44,202 nt of DNA from Leclercia adecarboxylata (lineage in GTDB: Bacteria > Pseudomonadota > Gammaproteobacteria > Enterobacterales > Enterobacteriaceae). A program made the translations under genes and the position numbers. Below, one piece after another: positions 1 to 9,600 of the stretch. The notes below the pieces were generated by a model. The model was not told the origin of the DNA, ran no database searches, and saw nothing but the letters and a program-made list of their open reading frames with translations. Positions within the stretch are counted from its first letter, which is position 1; each line of letters begins with the position of its first letter. The stretch is from positions 1 to 44,202 of the forward strand of contig DERO01000029.1 of assembly GCA_002360945.1 (NCBI GenBank). Reading direction: 5' to 3'.

Positions 1-648
1 GACACCAGCTTCACCAGCTGCGTCTGCATCTGCGTCGTGGTCGGCGTCAGAGTCTGCATCTGCATCCGCGTCATCATCAGCATCCGCATCTGCATCGGCG
101 TCAGCGTCTGTATCGGCATCGGCATCGGCATCAGAGTCCGCATCCGCGTCCGAATCGTCAATATCAAGCAGCGTTAATTCCTCCGGGGGCTCATCGTCGG
201 GGAAATCAAGGCCAATGGTCGGGTAACCCGCGTTAGGGTCAACAATCTCAGCGGTTAAATCGAGCACGACGTGGGTATGTGACCCGCCGCCGCTGCCGCC
301 TGGTTCACCACTCGTTCCTGCGGACTGCGGACCTGCTGCTGTCGCTTCCAGGGTTTGCGTCGGGTCCTGCCCGTCGGCAATAGCCTGCTGAATAGCCGCA
401 ACGTCCTGCTGCTGGGTCGCCGTGGCCTCTGTGACCACGTGCCCTGAACTATCCCATTGGCTGTCACGGCCCAGATCGAGCTGTTTGCCGTCCGCCAGCG
501 ACAGGGTAATCGCGCCCGTCGCGCCCGTCTGGACTTGTTCTCCGTCGAGGATCCTGTCACCTTCCGTCAGCAACCGCGTGCTGCCATCAGGACTGACTGC
601 GAATACCTGCCCTATTACTGCTTTGACGATCCCGGATACGCCGCTCAT
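1..648 (-). CDS. LapA/BapA-type giant adhesin, N-terminal part (retention module), runs off the left edge
   Basis: This is the first 216 codons of a large secreted adhesin; the reading frame is open to the window edge, so the repeats and C-terminal type I secretion signal lie outside. Residues 1-65 (starting MSGVSGIVKAVIGQVFAVSP) match the retention module of LapA-type adhesins, which folds in the periplasm and plugs the TolC-like exporter. A T-A-A-G motif sits at residues 103-106 (bases 331-342), the cleavage site known for LapG proteases. A Gly-rich stretch and then an extreme Asp/Ala/Ser tract (residues 165-210) follow. The ATG at 648 is preceded by GAGGGA at good spacing. The lapG and lapD genes upstream on the same strand support the assignment. 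Name by family; no gene symbol is safe. Confidence 0.9.
   Translation of the reverse strand, partial: MSGVSGIVKAVIGQVFAVSPDGSTRLLTEGDRILDGEQVQTGATGAITLSLADGKQLDLGRDSQWDSSGHVVTEATATQQQDVAAIQQAIADGQDPTQTLEATAAGPQSAGTSGEPGGSGGGSHTHVVLDLTAEIVDPNAGYPTIGLDFPDDEPPEELTLLDIDDSDADADSDADADADTDADADADADADDDADADADSDADHDADADAAGEAGV
19..156 (-). repeat. Hexanucleotide-type repeat encoding an Asp-Ala/Asp-Ser tract in the adhesin
   Basis: Near-tandem GATGCn/GACTCn units encode alternating Asp-Ala and Asp-Ser dipeptides, residues 165-210 of the adhesin. The unit is a multiple of three, so slippage would change linker length without breaking the frame. The strongly acidic tract probably binds calcium or stays extended; this is inference. 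Confidence 0.85.
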
Positions 649-924
649 ATATTGTTTCCCTCAATCCTTATCAAGCCCAATTCATCCATTGCTCAGGCTT
701 AGAATGCTAAAAGAGAATTAAATCTGTATTAGTAATTTGCTGTGCAACACTGACTACGATACGCCTTTCAGCAACAAATTTATTGATGCAGGTTCATGTC
801 AGGCCCTATATTAATTTATGACATCAATAAACATAATTCTAAAAAGGTATCTACTATCAAACCTGGGAGTAGGCTAATACTCACCTGATCAATGTTGATT
901 AATTCCGTCACGTAACAATATCGG
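649..924. other. AT-rich intergenic region upstream of the adhesin gene
   Basis: A 276-base gap between the small protein gene (stop at 925) and the adhesin start (648). It is clearly more AT-rich than the flanking genes and should hold the adhesin promoter if the gene is transcribed separately. I see no convincing sigma-70 pair and no strong intrinsic terminator, so read-through from the lapGD unit is also possible. Confidence 0.5.
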
Positions 925-1266
925 CTAAATTAGTCCCTCGTCATCATCCGCAATTAATCCCTCCAGACCACTCAGCGAGCGACGCGCCTGCGCGCGACTG
1001 GTGAGCTTAGCCTGCGCGGCCGGCGGAAGATCGGTAATAGTGATGACGCCTTTGCTCATCAGCACCTCGATCAGATCCTCCAGCACACGCACCATCTCAA
1101 GGTCGCTCTGCCGCAGCTGATACAGCGTGGCTTCGCGGATTTCTCGCTGGCGCATCCACTCGTCAATCTCGGGCGTACACAGGTCATGCTGTTCCGTCAT
1201 TGAAGAAAAAGGCGTCAGCTCTACCCGAATAATTCGTCTTTCCGTATCCCGTTCTACGTAATACAT
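925..1266 (-). CDS. Conserved small protein between lapD and the adhesin gene, function unknown
   Basis: A 113-residue soluble protein with no signal peptide or membrane segment. Its core, SDLEMVRVLEDLIEVLMSKG followed by ITDLPPAAQAKL, resembles a small proteobacterial family that databases often label 'tryptophan synthase subunit beta-like', a label unrelated to any shown activity; this is from memory. The ATG at 1266 has a strong GGAGG Shine-Dalgarno sequence. It begins 26 bases after the lapD stop on the same strand, so it is almost certainly co-transcribed with lapG-lapD. A regulatory or accessory role in adhesin control is only suggested by position. Confidence 0.8.
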   Translation of the reverse strand: MYYVERDTERRIIRVELTPFSSMTEQHDLCTPEIDEWMRQREIREATLYQLRQSDLEMVRVLEDLIEVLMSKGVITITDLPPAAQAKLTSRAQARRSLSGLEGLIADDDEGLI

Positions 1267-1292
1267 TTTCAGCCTCCATTCAGCCTGTGAGG

Positions 1293-3239
1293 TTAATTTC
1301 CACCCAGTGTACTGGCATCAGCGAAATAGCGCCCCATCGCGCCATGCAGACCAATTTTTTCCAGAATCGCCAGTTCGCCCGCTGTTTCCACACGTTCGGC
1401 AATAAGCGGCAGATTAATCTGGCGAGTCGCCCAGTAAATAGCCTCAATAAACAGTTTTTTATCGTCTTCGCTGTCTATATCGCGAATATAGCTGCCATCA
1501 ACTTTAATCCAGGCCAACCCCCACTGCGGTAAATTGCCGATAAGATGGAAACGACCACCAAAATGCTGGATCCCCAGACGGCAGCCCAACGTCTTCAGGC
1601 AACTGACCAGCATGTTCACGCGCTCGACGTCGGGAAGTTCATTCTCATCCAGCTCAAGGGTCAGCAAGCTCGCCAGCTGCGGCGCACCTTTCAGCGGTTG
1701 CAGCAGTGCGTTCAGACTCTGGTCGTCGGCAACGCTGGCACCACTGATACTCAGCGCCAGCGGGCGCGGCGATTTTGCCAGCTCCTGTAGGGTCTGCTGG
1801 AGCATCACGATATCCATGCGACGGCTGAGATCGAGACGGTGGATCCACGGCATAAAGCGACCCGCCGGCACCAGTTCCCCCTCACGGGTTTTAATCCGGG
1901 CGAGGATCTTGTGGTGCAGCACCTCATGCGCATTGTTGCAGGCATAGACCGGCTGCGAGAATAGTTCGAAGGCACCGTTGGTCAATACCGCGTCCAGCCG
2001 GGTGTACCAGCTGTGATGATCCTCTTCGCGCTCACCGGCCGATGCAGTATCAGGGCTGGCAAAGAAGCGCATCTCGGTTTCCGCTCTCGCCAGCGCCTGG
2101 TCCGCCTGGGCCAGCACCGCCTGCGGGGTATCGCCCACGTTAAACGGGACCAGCGCAAAGTGGGCAACCGGTGAAAGATCGCTCATGCCTGTCTCAGATA
2201 GCGCCTTCAGCTGGGTGCTGAGGGTGTTGCTCAGGTTGTCGAGATCCTGCCCAAGCATCTGCGGGGCGATAATGGCGAACTCTCCGCCGCGTACGCGGGC
2301 GACAAAGCCCTCGTTGTGAAAATAGTTACGCTGCAGGCCGGTGAGAATATCGGCCACCGCCACCAGCAACCGATCGGATTTTGCGCCACCCAGACGTTGG
2401 TTGAGGCCCATCAGATCCTGAACCCGCAGCAACAGGATGTACCCGCCGGCGTTCTCTTCATCGCTCAGGCGCGACTGCAGATGTATATCAAACGCGCGGC
2501 GGTTGCTCAGCCCGGTCAGGCTGTCGTGATAGGCCTCCTGACGCAGGGATTCGGTGCGCCGGGCCTGCTCGCCAAATAACGCCTTAAGCTGGGTCACCAT
2601 CATGTTGGTCGCCTCAACCACCCGGCGCAGTTCCGGGGTCTTCGGCAGTGCCGATACATTCAGGAATTCGCGGCGGCAGATGGCCATTGCCTGGCCGACA
2701 ATATAGTTAAGCGGGCGCAGCGTACGGCGTAACAGCAGGGTGGCGGCGAGCAGGAACAGCAGGCTACAGCCGGTCAGCCATAAAAAACTGGCGACGATGC
2801 TGTTCCACAGGCGGCCCAGAGCGAACATCGGATGGCTGACCACTTCGACCCGAGCGACCTGCGTCCAGCCGCGCATCACAATAGCGTCACCTTCGCCGGG
2901 GCTAAGGTGCACCAGCCTCACGAACCACTGCGGGACGTGGGTATTTTGGGGCACATCGCTGCGCTCGATAATCGCTTTGTTGGTCTTAATATCGACCACG
3001 CGAATACGATAGAAATAGCCGCTATCGAAGATGGAGTTCACCATCAGCTCGGTCATGGTTGGGTCATCGATATGGGTGGTCAGCGACAGCCCCAGCGCGG
3101 TCGCCGCGTCCTGCGCGTGGGCGCTGAGCTGGTTGCGGTACTGCTCCCGCGAACTTTCCAGGGTCACCACAAAGTTCCCGCAGAAAATGACGAACGTAAA
3201 TAAACAGATGCCTATCAGTAGCTGTTTATAAAGAGACAT
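1293..3239 (-). CDS. lapD: LapD-type c-di-GMP receptor (degenerate GGDEF-EAL transmembrane protein)
   Basis: Inner-membrane receptor of 648 residues. Order: TM1 (about 8-28), periplasmic output domain (29-145), TM2 (147-170), HAMP (171-225), GGDEF-like domain (235-395), EAL-like domain (415-645). The cyclase motif is RGGEF (317-321) and the EAL motif has become KILAR (444-448), so both domains look catalytically dead, as expected for a receptor. Trp125 in the periplasmic domain sits at the same number as the Trp that contacts LapG in Pseudomonas LapD. In the family, c-di-GMP binding to the EAL domain makes the periplasmic domain hold LapG. The gene lies 9 bases downstream of lapG. Confidence 0.93.
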   Translation of the reverse strand: MSLYKQLLIGICLFTFVIFCGNFVVTLESSREQYRNQLSAHAQDAATALGLSLTTHIDDPTMTELMVNSIFDSGYFYRIRVVDIKTNKAIIERSDVPQNTHVPQWFVRLVHLSPGEGDAIVMRGWTQVARVEVVSHPMFALGRLWNSIVASFLWLTGCSLLFLLAATLLLRRTLRPLNYIVGQAMAICRREFLNVSALPKTPELRRVVEATNMMVTQLKALFGEQARRTESLRQEAYHDSLTGLSNRRAFDIHLQSRLSDEENAGGYILLLRVQDLMGLNQRLGGAKSDRLLVAVADILTGLQRNYFHNEGFVARVRGGEFAIIAPQMLGQDLDNLSNTLSTQLKALSETGMSDLSPVAHFALVPFNVGDTPQAVLAQADQALARAETEMRFFASPDTASAGEREEDHHSWYTRLDAVLTNGAFELFSQPVYACNNAHEVLHHKILARIKTREGELVPAGRFMPWIHRLDLSRRMDIVMLQQTLQELAKSPRPLALSISGASVADDQSLNALLQPLKGAPQLASLLTLELDENELPDVERVNMLVSCLKTLGCRLGIQHFGGRFHLIGNLPQWGLAWIKVDGSYIRDIDSEDDKKLFIEAIYWATRQINLPLIAERVETAGELAILEKIGLHGAMGRYFADASTLGGN

Positions 3240-3248
3240 GGCCCTATC

Positions 3249-3953
3249 CTATTCATTAATTACAAATCCTTCTGCACGCATTCGGGTGAGAAGATCCTGC
3301 CAGCGGGAGAGCCGTTTGCTGTCACCCACGCGTTTGTTGCCGCCGGACTGCGGCAGCCACAGCCCTTCGCCGTTAAATGCGTAGACCGGAAGCAGGTCAG
3401 TACGCTGGGTAGCCGGCAGGATGGCGGTTTTCAGATTATCCAGAACCAGCGGGATCGCCGTGGGGGTGGAATACCATGTCACCACCATGTGCGCCTGATT
3501 CAGTTCGAGTGCTTTTACATAGGTAATACGTAGCTGATTCGCGGGAACGCCCATTTCTCGCAGGGTGAAATATTTCGCCAGCGCAAAATCCTCGCAGTCC
3601 CCTGCCCCTTTACGCAGAAATTCAATCGGCGTTGCCCAGTAATCCTGCTGCTTCCAGACGACGATATCATCCCGAAAAGCCATTCTGGCGTTAAAGAACT
3701 GGTTAACCTGCTTTAACTTGTCCTGGATCGTGCCCTGCGACGGCTTGTTAAGCAAGGCCGCCCACTCATCGATCCGCTGTCGGGCCGCAGGGGTAGCCGG
3801 GCCATACAGCCGCTCGGTGCGGGTGCTGATGGCGCTGAAATCCCACCCGGCGCCGAGCCCGGGCGAGATAGCGAGCAATACCACCAGCCAGAGCGACAGC
3901 CATCGTCGACAATACACTGAAAGCGGGGAGCGAGGCGGCCGCATGGATGACAC
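3249..3953 (-). CDS. lapG: LapG-type periplasmic cysteine protease (transglutaminase-like)
   Basis: Protein of 234 residues with a basic N-terminus and a hydrophobic signal segment (about 16-35), so it is periplasmic. It has the bacterial transglutaminase-like catalytic triad Cys120 (in GAGDCEDFALAKYF), His155 and Asp172; the spacing is close to that of Pseudomonas LapG. Asp119 and Glu121 beside the Cys fit the family's calcium site. It should cleave the adhesin at T-A-A-G (bases 331-342) when not held by LapD. The start is a GTG at 3953 directly abutting the stop of the upstream gene; an in-frame ATG at 3944 is an alternative. Both support translational coupling. Confidence 0.93.
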   Translation of the reverse strand: MSSMRPPRSPLSVYCRRWLSLWLVVLLAISPGLGAGWDFSAISTRTERLYGPATPAARQRIDEWAALLNKPSQGTIQDKLKQVNQFFNARMAFRDDIVVWKQQDYWATPIEFLRKGAGDCEDFALAKYFTLREMGVPANQLRITYVKALELNQAHMVVTWYSTPTAIPLVLDNLKTAILPATQRTDLLPVYAFNGEGLWLPQSGGNKRVGDSKRLSRWQDLLTRMRAEGFVINE

Positions 3954-5615
3954 TTACTGCTCGCCTGACCGGGCGCGCCAGCGCTGGCGATACGCGACAT
4001 AGCCAGAGAGGTAGTGCTCAACATCGTCTATCCGCACCCGGTAACTGTGATGACGAATAAAGAAGCTGCCGAGGATACGCGGCGGGTTTTTAAAGAACAT
4101 CGCCAGCTCCGGCCAGAAAAAGCCGTTGGCCAGATAGCGGGCGCGGGTCTCCAGCGCCTGGTTGAATATGTCCATATCGAAGCCGGCCAGCAGGTGCTTA
4201 TGCGGCGAGGCCTCAAGCCGGGCGATCATCTTTGATGCTGCCATCATCAGCTCCAGCAGCGTGGGATAGGTGGTGACCCGGTTCTGGACAAAGTTGAGAT
4301 GGTCGCGCACGTTATCCAGCCCAAACTGGTAGTAGCGCTCCAGCGGCCGGTACAGCGTCAGCTCGTTGACGCAGTAGCTGAGCCAGTGATCGTGGGCCTG
4401 CCAGTGCTTCTGTTCGATAAAGTGGTCCATCGCCCGTTCGACCATCTCCAGCCAGCGCGGTGCCTTCGTCAGCCCGTAGAGACGCATCAGCGCGAAGGCC
4501 GCTTCACCGTCGTAATAGATAATGCGGTGCGCCGCCTTGAGGGACAGATCCCCGGCGTTCAGCACATGGACAAACCCGCCGGTCTTAAGGTCCTGCATAA
4601 AGCCGATCCCGTTCGCCAGCCGCGCCATCTGTTCCAGGTAGCGGTTGTCACCGGTCAGCTCGCTGTATTTCGCCATCGCCAGGACGCACACCGCGTTGCC
4701 GCCGAGCTTGATCTCATCTCCGGTGTCCACCAGGAAATCGGCTTCGCTGCCGTCCGGCAGCCTGTACGTGCGAATAAAGCTGTTGCAGAGATCGTTTAGT
4801 GCCCGCTCGATTGCCGCGAACTGTTCAGGCTCCCGCGTCACTTCCCAGCCTTCGAGCAGGGCATAGGTTGAGCTGGCGTGGCGCAGGGCATTATAGGTCG
4901 GAATGGCGCGATCGAAGCAGGGGAACCAGCCGTACTGGTAGCGCCCGGAGGCGGTGATCTGGCGCGCCAGATAGTCGGTAGCCGAAGCGATCATCGGATC
5001 CAGCGCCGTCGCCTGCCAGTCGGGGAGTTGGCGGTAGCCGCTGTTCCGCCCGGTCGATTCGACAGGCTGCTGCTGCTCGCCGTCGCAAAACAGCGCCCGG
5101 GTGGTGAAGCGCCAGAGCGTCTGGTCAGGCTGTTCTGGCCAGCTCAGCACTGCCCCGAAGCGACGGCGGGAGAAATGGGCCAGGTTATTGGCATTCGGCG
5201 TGGCGACACCGTGGTCGCCGTGATAGAGCAGCGCGTTGGCGGCGATTTCCTGCTCCAGCATGGCGTAGCGAAACGCCGGATCGAGGCTCAGGCCATAGCG
5301 AAAATAGTTACGTTTGGTTTTGGCTAATCGGGTTTGCAGCGTGTCCCAGCGCAGTGCTTCGACCTTATCGACAAGATCCACCCGCAGCCAGCAGACGTCG
5401 CTGCCGCTCTGCAGTTGCCACTGCTGGAGCGCCTGTGCGCCCTGCTGCCAGGCCTGCTCAAAAGTGTCGCCACGTCCCTGCACAATGTGCGCACGGCTTT
5501 GACTATCAGAAGCACTAAAAAAGATCGCCCAGGCGGGGCAAATCGACGGTTTAGGCGCAACATCCAGCAACTCCATCGCCGGGCGGGTTTGCGCAAGTAA
5601 GTCGCTGAGCGGCAT
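3954..5615 (-). CDS. Unrecognised 553-residue protein with an (alpha/alpha) toroid-like C-terminal domain
   Basis: I do not recognise a named family. Residues 25-135 form an alpha/beta N-terminal domain. From about 205 onward, helical repeats with aromatic and acidic motifs ([20 protein letters not shown] near 229-248, [19 protein letters not shown] near 305-323, YYDGEA at 367-372) look like the (alpha/alpha)6 toroid of glycoside-processing enzymes and epimerases. No signal peptide or membrane segment is visible, so it is probably cytoplasmic. It abuts lapG with no gap and is divergent from the Mur-ligase/CapA operon. A role in making or trimming the surface polymer inferred for that operon is possible but unproven. 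Confidence 0.8.
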   Translation of the reverse strand: MPLSDLLAQTRPAMELLDVAPKPSICPAWAIFFSASDSQSRAHIVQGRGDTFEQAWQQGAQALQQWQLQSGSDVCWLRVDLVDKVEALRWDTLQTRLAKTKRNYFRYGLSLDPAFRYAMLEQEIAANALLYHGDHGVATPNANNLAHFSRRRFGAVLSWPEQPDQTLWRFTTRALFCDGEQQQPVESTGRNSGYRQLPDWQATALDPMIASATDYLARQITASGRYQYGWFPCFDRAIPTYNALRHASSTYALLEGWEVTREPEQFAAIERALNDLCNSFIRTYRLPDGSEADFLVDTGDEIKLGGNAVCVLAMAKYSELTGDNRYLEQMARLANGIGFMQDLKTGGFVHVLNAGDLSLKAAHRIIYYDGEAAFALMRLYGLTKAPRWLEMVERAMDHFIEQKHWQAHDHWLSYCVNELTLYRPLERYYQFGLDNVRDHLNFVQNRVTTYPTLLELMMAASKMIARLEASPHKHLLAGFDMDIFNQALETRARYLANGFFWPELAMFFKNPPRILGSFFIRHHSYRVRIDDVEHYLSGYVAYRQRWRARSGEQ

Positions 5616-5729
5616 GTTAACTCCTGATAACGCCAGAGGAACCCTGTCAGAAAAATCCTAACCGATGATAACATTATGTGTGACAAGTTGTGTATTCTGT
5701 ATGGCTATTGTTTCCCGTGAGGCGGTGTT
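5616..5729. promoter_or_regulatory. Divergent intergenic region between the toroid/lapGD unit and the Mur-ligase/CapA operon
   Basis: A 114-base AT-richer spacer separates the two divergent transcription units and must hold at least the start of each. I could not assign a -35/-10 pair confidently on either strand. A shared regulator binding here would co-control adhesin release and the neighbouring operon. Confidence 0.5.
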
Positions 5730-6620
5730 GTGAGTCGATGGTGTGCGTTAGGTTTTCTGCTGCTAAGCGTTTTCGCTCAGGCTGCGACGCCGCTGCTGTG
5801 GAACCAACCGGCCAGCCGACAGTACTGTCCAATCGGCAACGACGCCGCCTGGGTGCGGTATCCGAACGGCGAGGCCTGTATGCGCTATTTCAGCGCGGGC
5901 ACTCTACGCGACGCCCCGCTGGCGCTGGTAGTATTGAAAGGCGACCGCGTCTCACAGATTAAGCGCTCGCCCGACGCCATCCCCGGCAATACCGCCGACG
6001 CGCAGCGCCGTCAGGCCCGGGCCATGCTGCGCCAGACCGGTCTGCCGACGATCATCATCGCCCGTCCCGGCACCTACGGCTCCAGCGGCAACCACTACCG
6101 CCGCCGCCAGGCGGAAGAGTTTCAGGCGATCGCCGCCGCCCTCGACGCCATCAAAGCCCGCTACGGCATTCAACGTTTTATCCTCAGCGGACACAGCGGC
6201 GGTGCTACTGCGGCCTCGGCGCTGTTGACAACCGGCCGTCGCGATATCGACTGTGCGGTACTGACCTCCGGAGCCTGGGGACTGCTGGAACGGGCGCAGC
6301 GCATGCGCCAGCAGCGCAATGCGCCCCCTGCCCCTGCGCTGGACGGCACCGGACTGCCCCATCCATGGGATCCGCTCGACCATATTAGCGGGATCGCCGC
6401 CGATCCCCTGCGGCTGATCCTGGTGATCGGCAACCCGCAGGATCGCAACACGCCGTTCGATCTGCAGGCGCGCTTTGCCGCTGCGCTGCGCCAGCATGGC
6501 CACCGGGTGATGCTGCTCGAACGCCCCGCTGCTCCGCCGGAGTATCACGATCTGCTGGGTAATGCCGCCATCAACGCCCTTCAGCTTTGTCCGCAGCGCG
6601 GGCATACCTCAAAACCGTAA
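5730..6620 (+). CDS. Secreted alpha/beta-hydrolase family protein
   Basis: Protein of 296 residues with a signal peptide (hydrophobic 5-16, likely cut after AQA at 19). The nucleophile elbow GHSGG (154-158) gives Ser156; Asp238 (in GNPQDRN) and His273 (in EYHDLLG) complete a plausible serine hydrolase triad. The substrate is unknown. The context (Mur-ligase/CapA fusion next) suggests a periplasmic esterase, amidase or transferase acting on a polymer. The start is GTG at 5730 after a GAGG-type Shine-Dalgarno. The downstream ATG follows its stop by 10 bases, so it heads an operon. Confidence 0.85.
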   Translation: MSRWCALGFLLLSVFAQAATPLLWNQPASRQYCPIGNDAAWVRYPNGEACMRYFSAGTLRDAPLALVVLKGDRVSQIKRSPDAIPGNTADAQRRQARAMLRQTGLPTIIIARPGTYGSSGNHYRRRQAEEFQAIAAALDAIKARYGIQRFILSGHSGGATAASALLTTGRRDIDCAVLTSGAWGLLERAQRMRQQRNAPPAPALDGTGLPHPWDPLDHISGIAADPLRLILVIGNPQDRNTPFDLQARFAAALRQHGHRVMLLERPAAPPEYHDLLGNAAINALQLCPQRGHTSKP

Positions 6621-6630
6621 GGACGCCACC

Positions 6631-9600
6631 ATGAGCCAGACATCAACCCGCCAACACCGTGCTGACGCACCGGGATGGACGGCCGCCGACCTCGAAAAAC
6701 TGCCCGGCGGCGTCTGGCACCATCGTCCGGAGTCGGGCTGGCGTGCTGACGACATCGCCATTTTTCATGATAAGTCGCAATCCGCCCGCCCGTGCCTGTT
6801 TATTGCCATGGATACCGACACCTGGCTACAGGGATCCGGTAATACCGGAATTTACGCGGGCTGGGAAGATACCCACCTGTCGCTCTCGCGCCACGCCTCC
6901 CGCTACTGCGGGGCGATTGTCCAGCGCCACCTTGAGGATCTGCCCTCCAACTTTCCCCAGTTAGTGGTCGGCAACAGCTATCAGGCTTTGCAGTGGCTGG
7001 CCGAAGAGGCGCGGCGGCGGCTGGACGGCAGAGTGGTGGCGATCACCGGTACGGTAGGAAAAACCTCAACCAAAGCGATGCTGAAGAGCATCCTCGCCTC
7101 CAGTATGTCAGTAGTGGCAACCCGCGAGAGTAATAATACGCGCACGGGTGCATCCCTCACACTGGCGCGCGCCGCCTGCAACCCGCAGGCAGTGGTGATG
7201 GAGGTGGCGATCTCGGCCCTGTGGATGCGCAACGGCGGGATCGGCCCGCGCATCAAGCCGCATATCGTCATCGTGACCGAAATCGGCATCACCCAGGTGG
7301 GCAAGAATGTCACCTCCCTTGAGGACGTGGCGCGCTTTAAAGCCCGCATCAGCCACGGTTTGATCCCGGGTGGCTATGCCATTTTAAACCGCGATATGGC
7401 CGGGTACGACATCGTGACGGAGGGGGTTAGCCGCGATGGCGCCCGCCTCATCAGCTACGGTTTCGAGTCCGCCGCTGACGTGCGTATTACAGCCTTTACT
7501 CCGGATGAGGGCGGGAGCCAGATTACCCTCGCTTTCCGTAATCAGACGCTGAGTTACCGGCTGGCAGTTCCCGGCAAGGGCGCAGCGCTTAACTCGGTGG
7601 CGGCGCTGATCGCCGCCGATCTGCTGGGCGTCAGCCCGGAGCAGAGCCTCGCCCGCCTCGAAGCCTGGCGCGGCGACGGGCAGCATATGGGCATCACCGC
7701 GCTGTCACTGCCAGACGGCGGTGCCGTCACCCTGATTGATGACAGCTACAACGCCGAATACCTGTCGATGCTCAACGCCTTTGAGGTGGCAGCGCAGCGT
7801 GCCCGGACGAACGGTGGCCGGGTGGTTGCCCTGCTGGGGCGGATCGTCAACCTCGGCGAGCAGGCCGGGGCGATCCACCGCGCATTGGCAGAGCCCCTGC
7901 TTGCGGCGGGCTGCCAGCGGGCATTTCTGCACGGTGAGGAGATGTCGGCCCTGCACCATGCCCTGCCGGAGGTTGTCCGCGGCGGCCACTTCCTCACCGC
8001 CGAGGCGCTGGTGGAATCCGCCGCGCCCGCGTTACGCGACGGCGATATCGTGCTGGTCAAAGGCAGCACGCGCAATTCCGACTTTAAGCGGGTCGTCGGC
8101 CTGCTGAAAACCCGCCTTGCCGCGCAGACTGCGCTCGGGAAGGGGCAAACCGCCCGCCTGTTGATCAACCTGTCTACCGGCCAACAGCGGGTCTCTGAGC
8201 TCAGCGACAGCACCTTTGCGCCGGGCTATCTCAGCCAGCTATTGCTGACCGCCTTCGTCGCGGAGCGGTTGCTGGCGAAAAAAATCAGCCTCGAAACCCC
8301 GGTTAACCTGCGCGGCATTGCCCCGGCTATCCTGGAGGGTAACCCGGCGCTCGGCATGCCGCGGGGCAGCACGCTGACCGTAAAATCACTGGTGCAGGGG
8401 ATGCTGATCCATAACGCCTGCGATGCCGCGATTCACCTTGCAAAACGGCTGGCGGGCAGTAGCGCAGAGGCGCTGAAACAGCTCCGGGCGCTGAACACCA
8501 AGCTGGGGATGCGCCACACCCATCTCAATAACGTCTCTGGCCGTCCTCGTACCGGGCAGCGTACCACGCTTACGGATATCGCCCGGCTGGTGCGCCATTT
8601 CCACCTGCGCTACCCGCATTTGCTTTCATGGTTTGGTGAGCATGAGGCGGCAATCGGCGAGCGGGTGTACCGTAAAAGCAGCAACCTGCACAGTGACGGC
8701 AGCGCCTGGGGGCAGTTCAGTGCCGGACGCTGGGGCGTTGCGCTGCAGTGGATGGCCGGCGAGCTGTGGCTAGCCTGTGCCGCCGGGGCGGACGACGCTT
8801 TCCATCTCGACTATCTGCTGGATGAACTGCTGGCCAAAGCTGAAGGCTGCGAGCGCGTTCCGGAGCCCATCGCACAGCAGATCGACAAGCCAGCCGCCAC
8901 CCTCACCCTGCTGGGCGACACCTATTTTGGCGAGTGGTACACCCGCAGACGCCAGGCGCGCGGGATTGATGACGCCCTCCAGCGCCACGGGTATGACCAC
9001 AGCTTCGCGGCTATCGCCCCGCTGCTGCGCGACAGCGACTTTACCCTCGCCAACTTCGAAGCGGCGCTGACCACCGACCTGAGCGCCAGCCTCGAGGGCC
9101 GGAAGCCGTTCTGTCTGACCGGGGATCCGCCCGCCTCGGTTGCCGCCCTGCTTAAGCAGGGCATCGACGCGGTGGCGCTGGGCAACAACCACGCCATGGA
9201 CGCCGGATTACCGGGTCTGCACAGCACCCTGGCGGCGTTTCACGAAGGTGGGATCGCCTGCATCGGAGCCGGCCTTAACGCGCAGCAGGCGCAGGCCCCG
9301 CTGATGCTGACGGTGGGCGGCAGGCAGTACAAAATCTTCAGCGCCTACTGGTATCGACGCTACATGGAGCAGGAGTGCGCCTTTTACGCCCGCCCCCGCC
9401 GCGCGGGCGTCGCCTGCCTGAGTGGCGGGCTGATCGAACAGTTGCGTCAGGAGAAAGCCAGCCCCCGTCCGGCCACCACCATCGTGCTGGCCCACTGGGG
9501 GCTGGACTACCGCTGGACTACTCCCGGGCAGCGGGCGCTGGCGAAACGCCTGAGCGAGGCCGGAGCCGACCTGATCATCGGCTCCGGGCCGCATATGGCG

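Noticed and set aside
19..156. Possible CRISPR array in the short repeats at the left end
   Set aside because: The units are six-base coding repeats in an open adhesin frame, without unique spacers.
1293..3239. Active diguanylate cyclase/phosphodiesterase
   Set aside because: Both signature motifs are degenerate and the periplasmic domain and lapG neighbour fit a LapD receptor.
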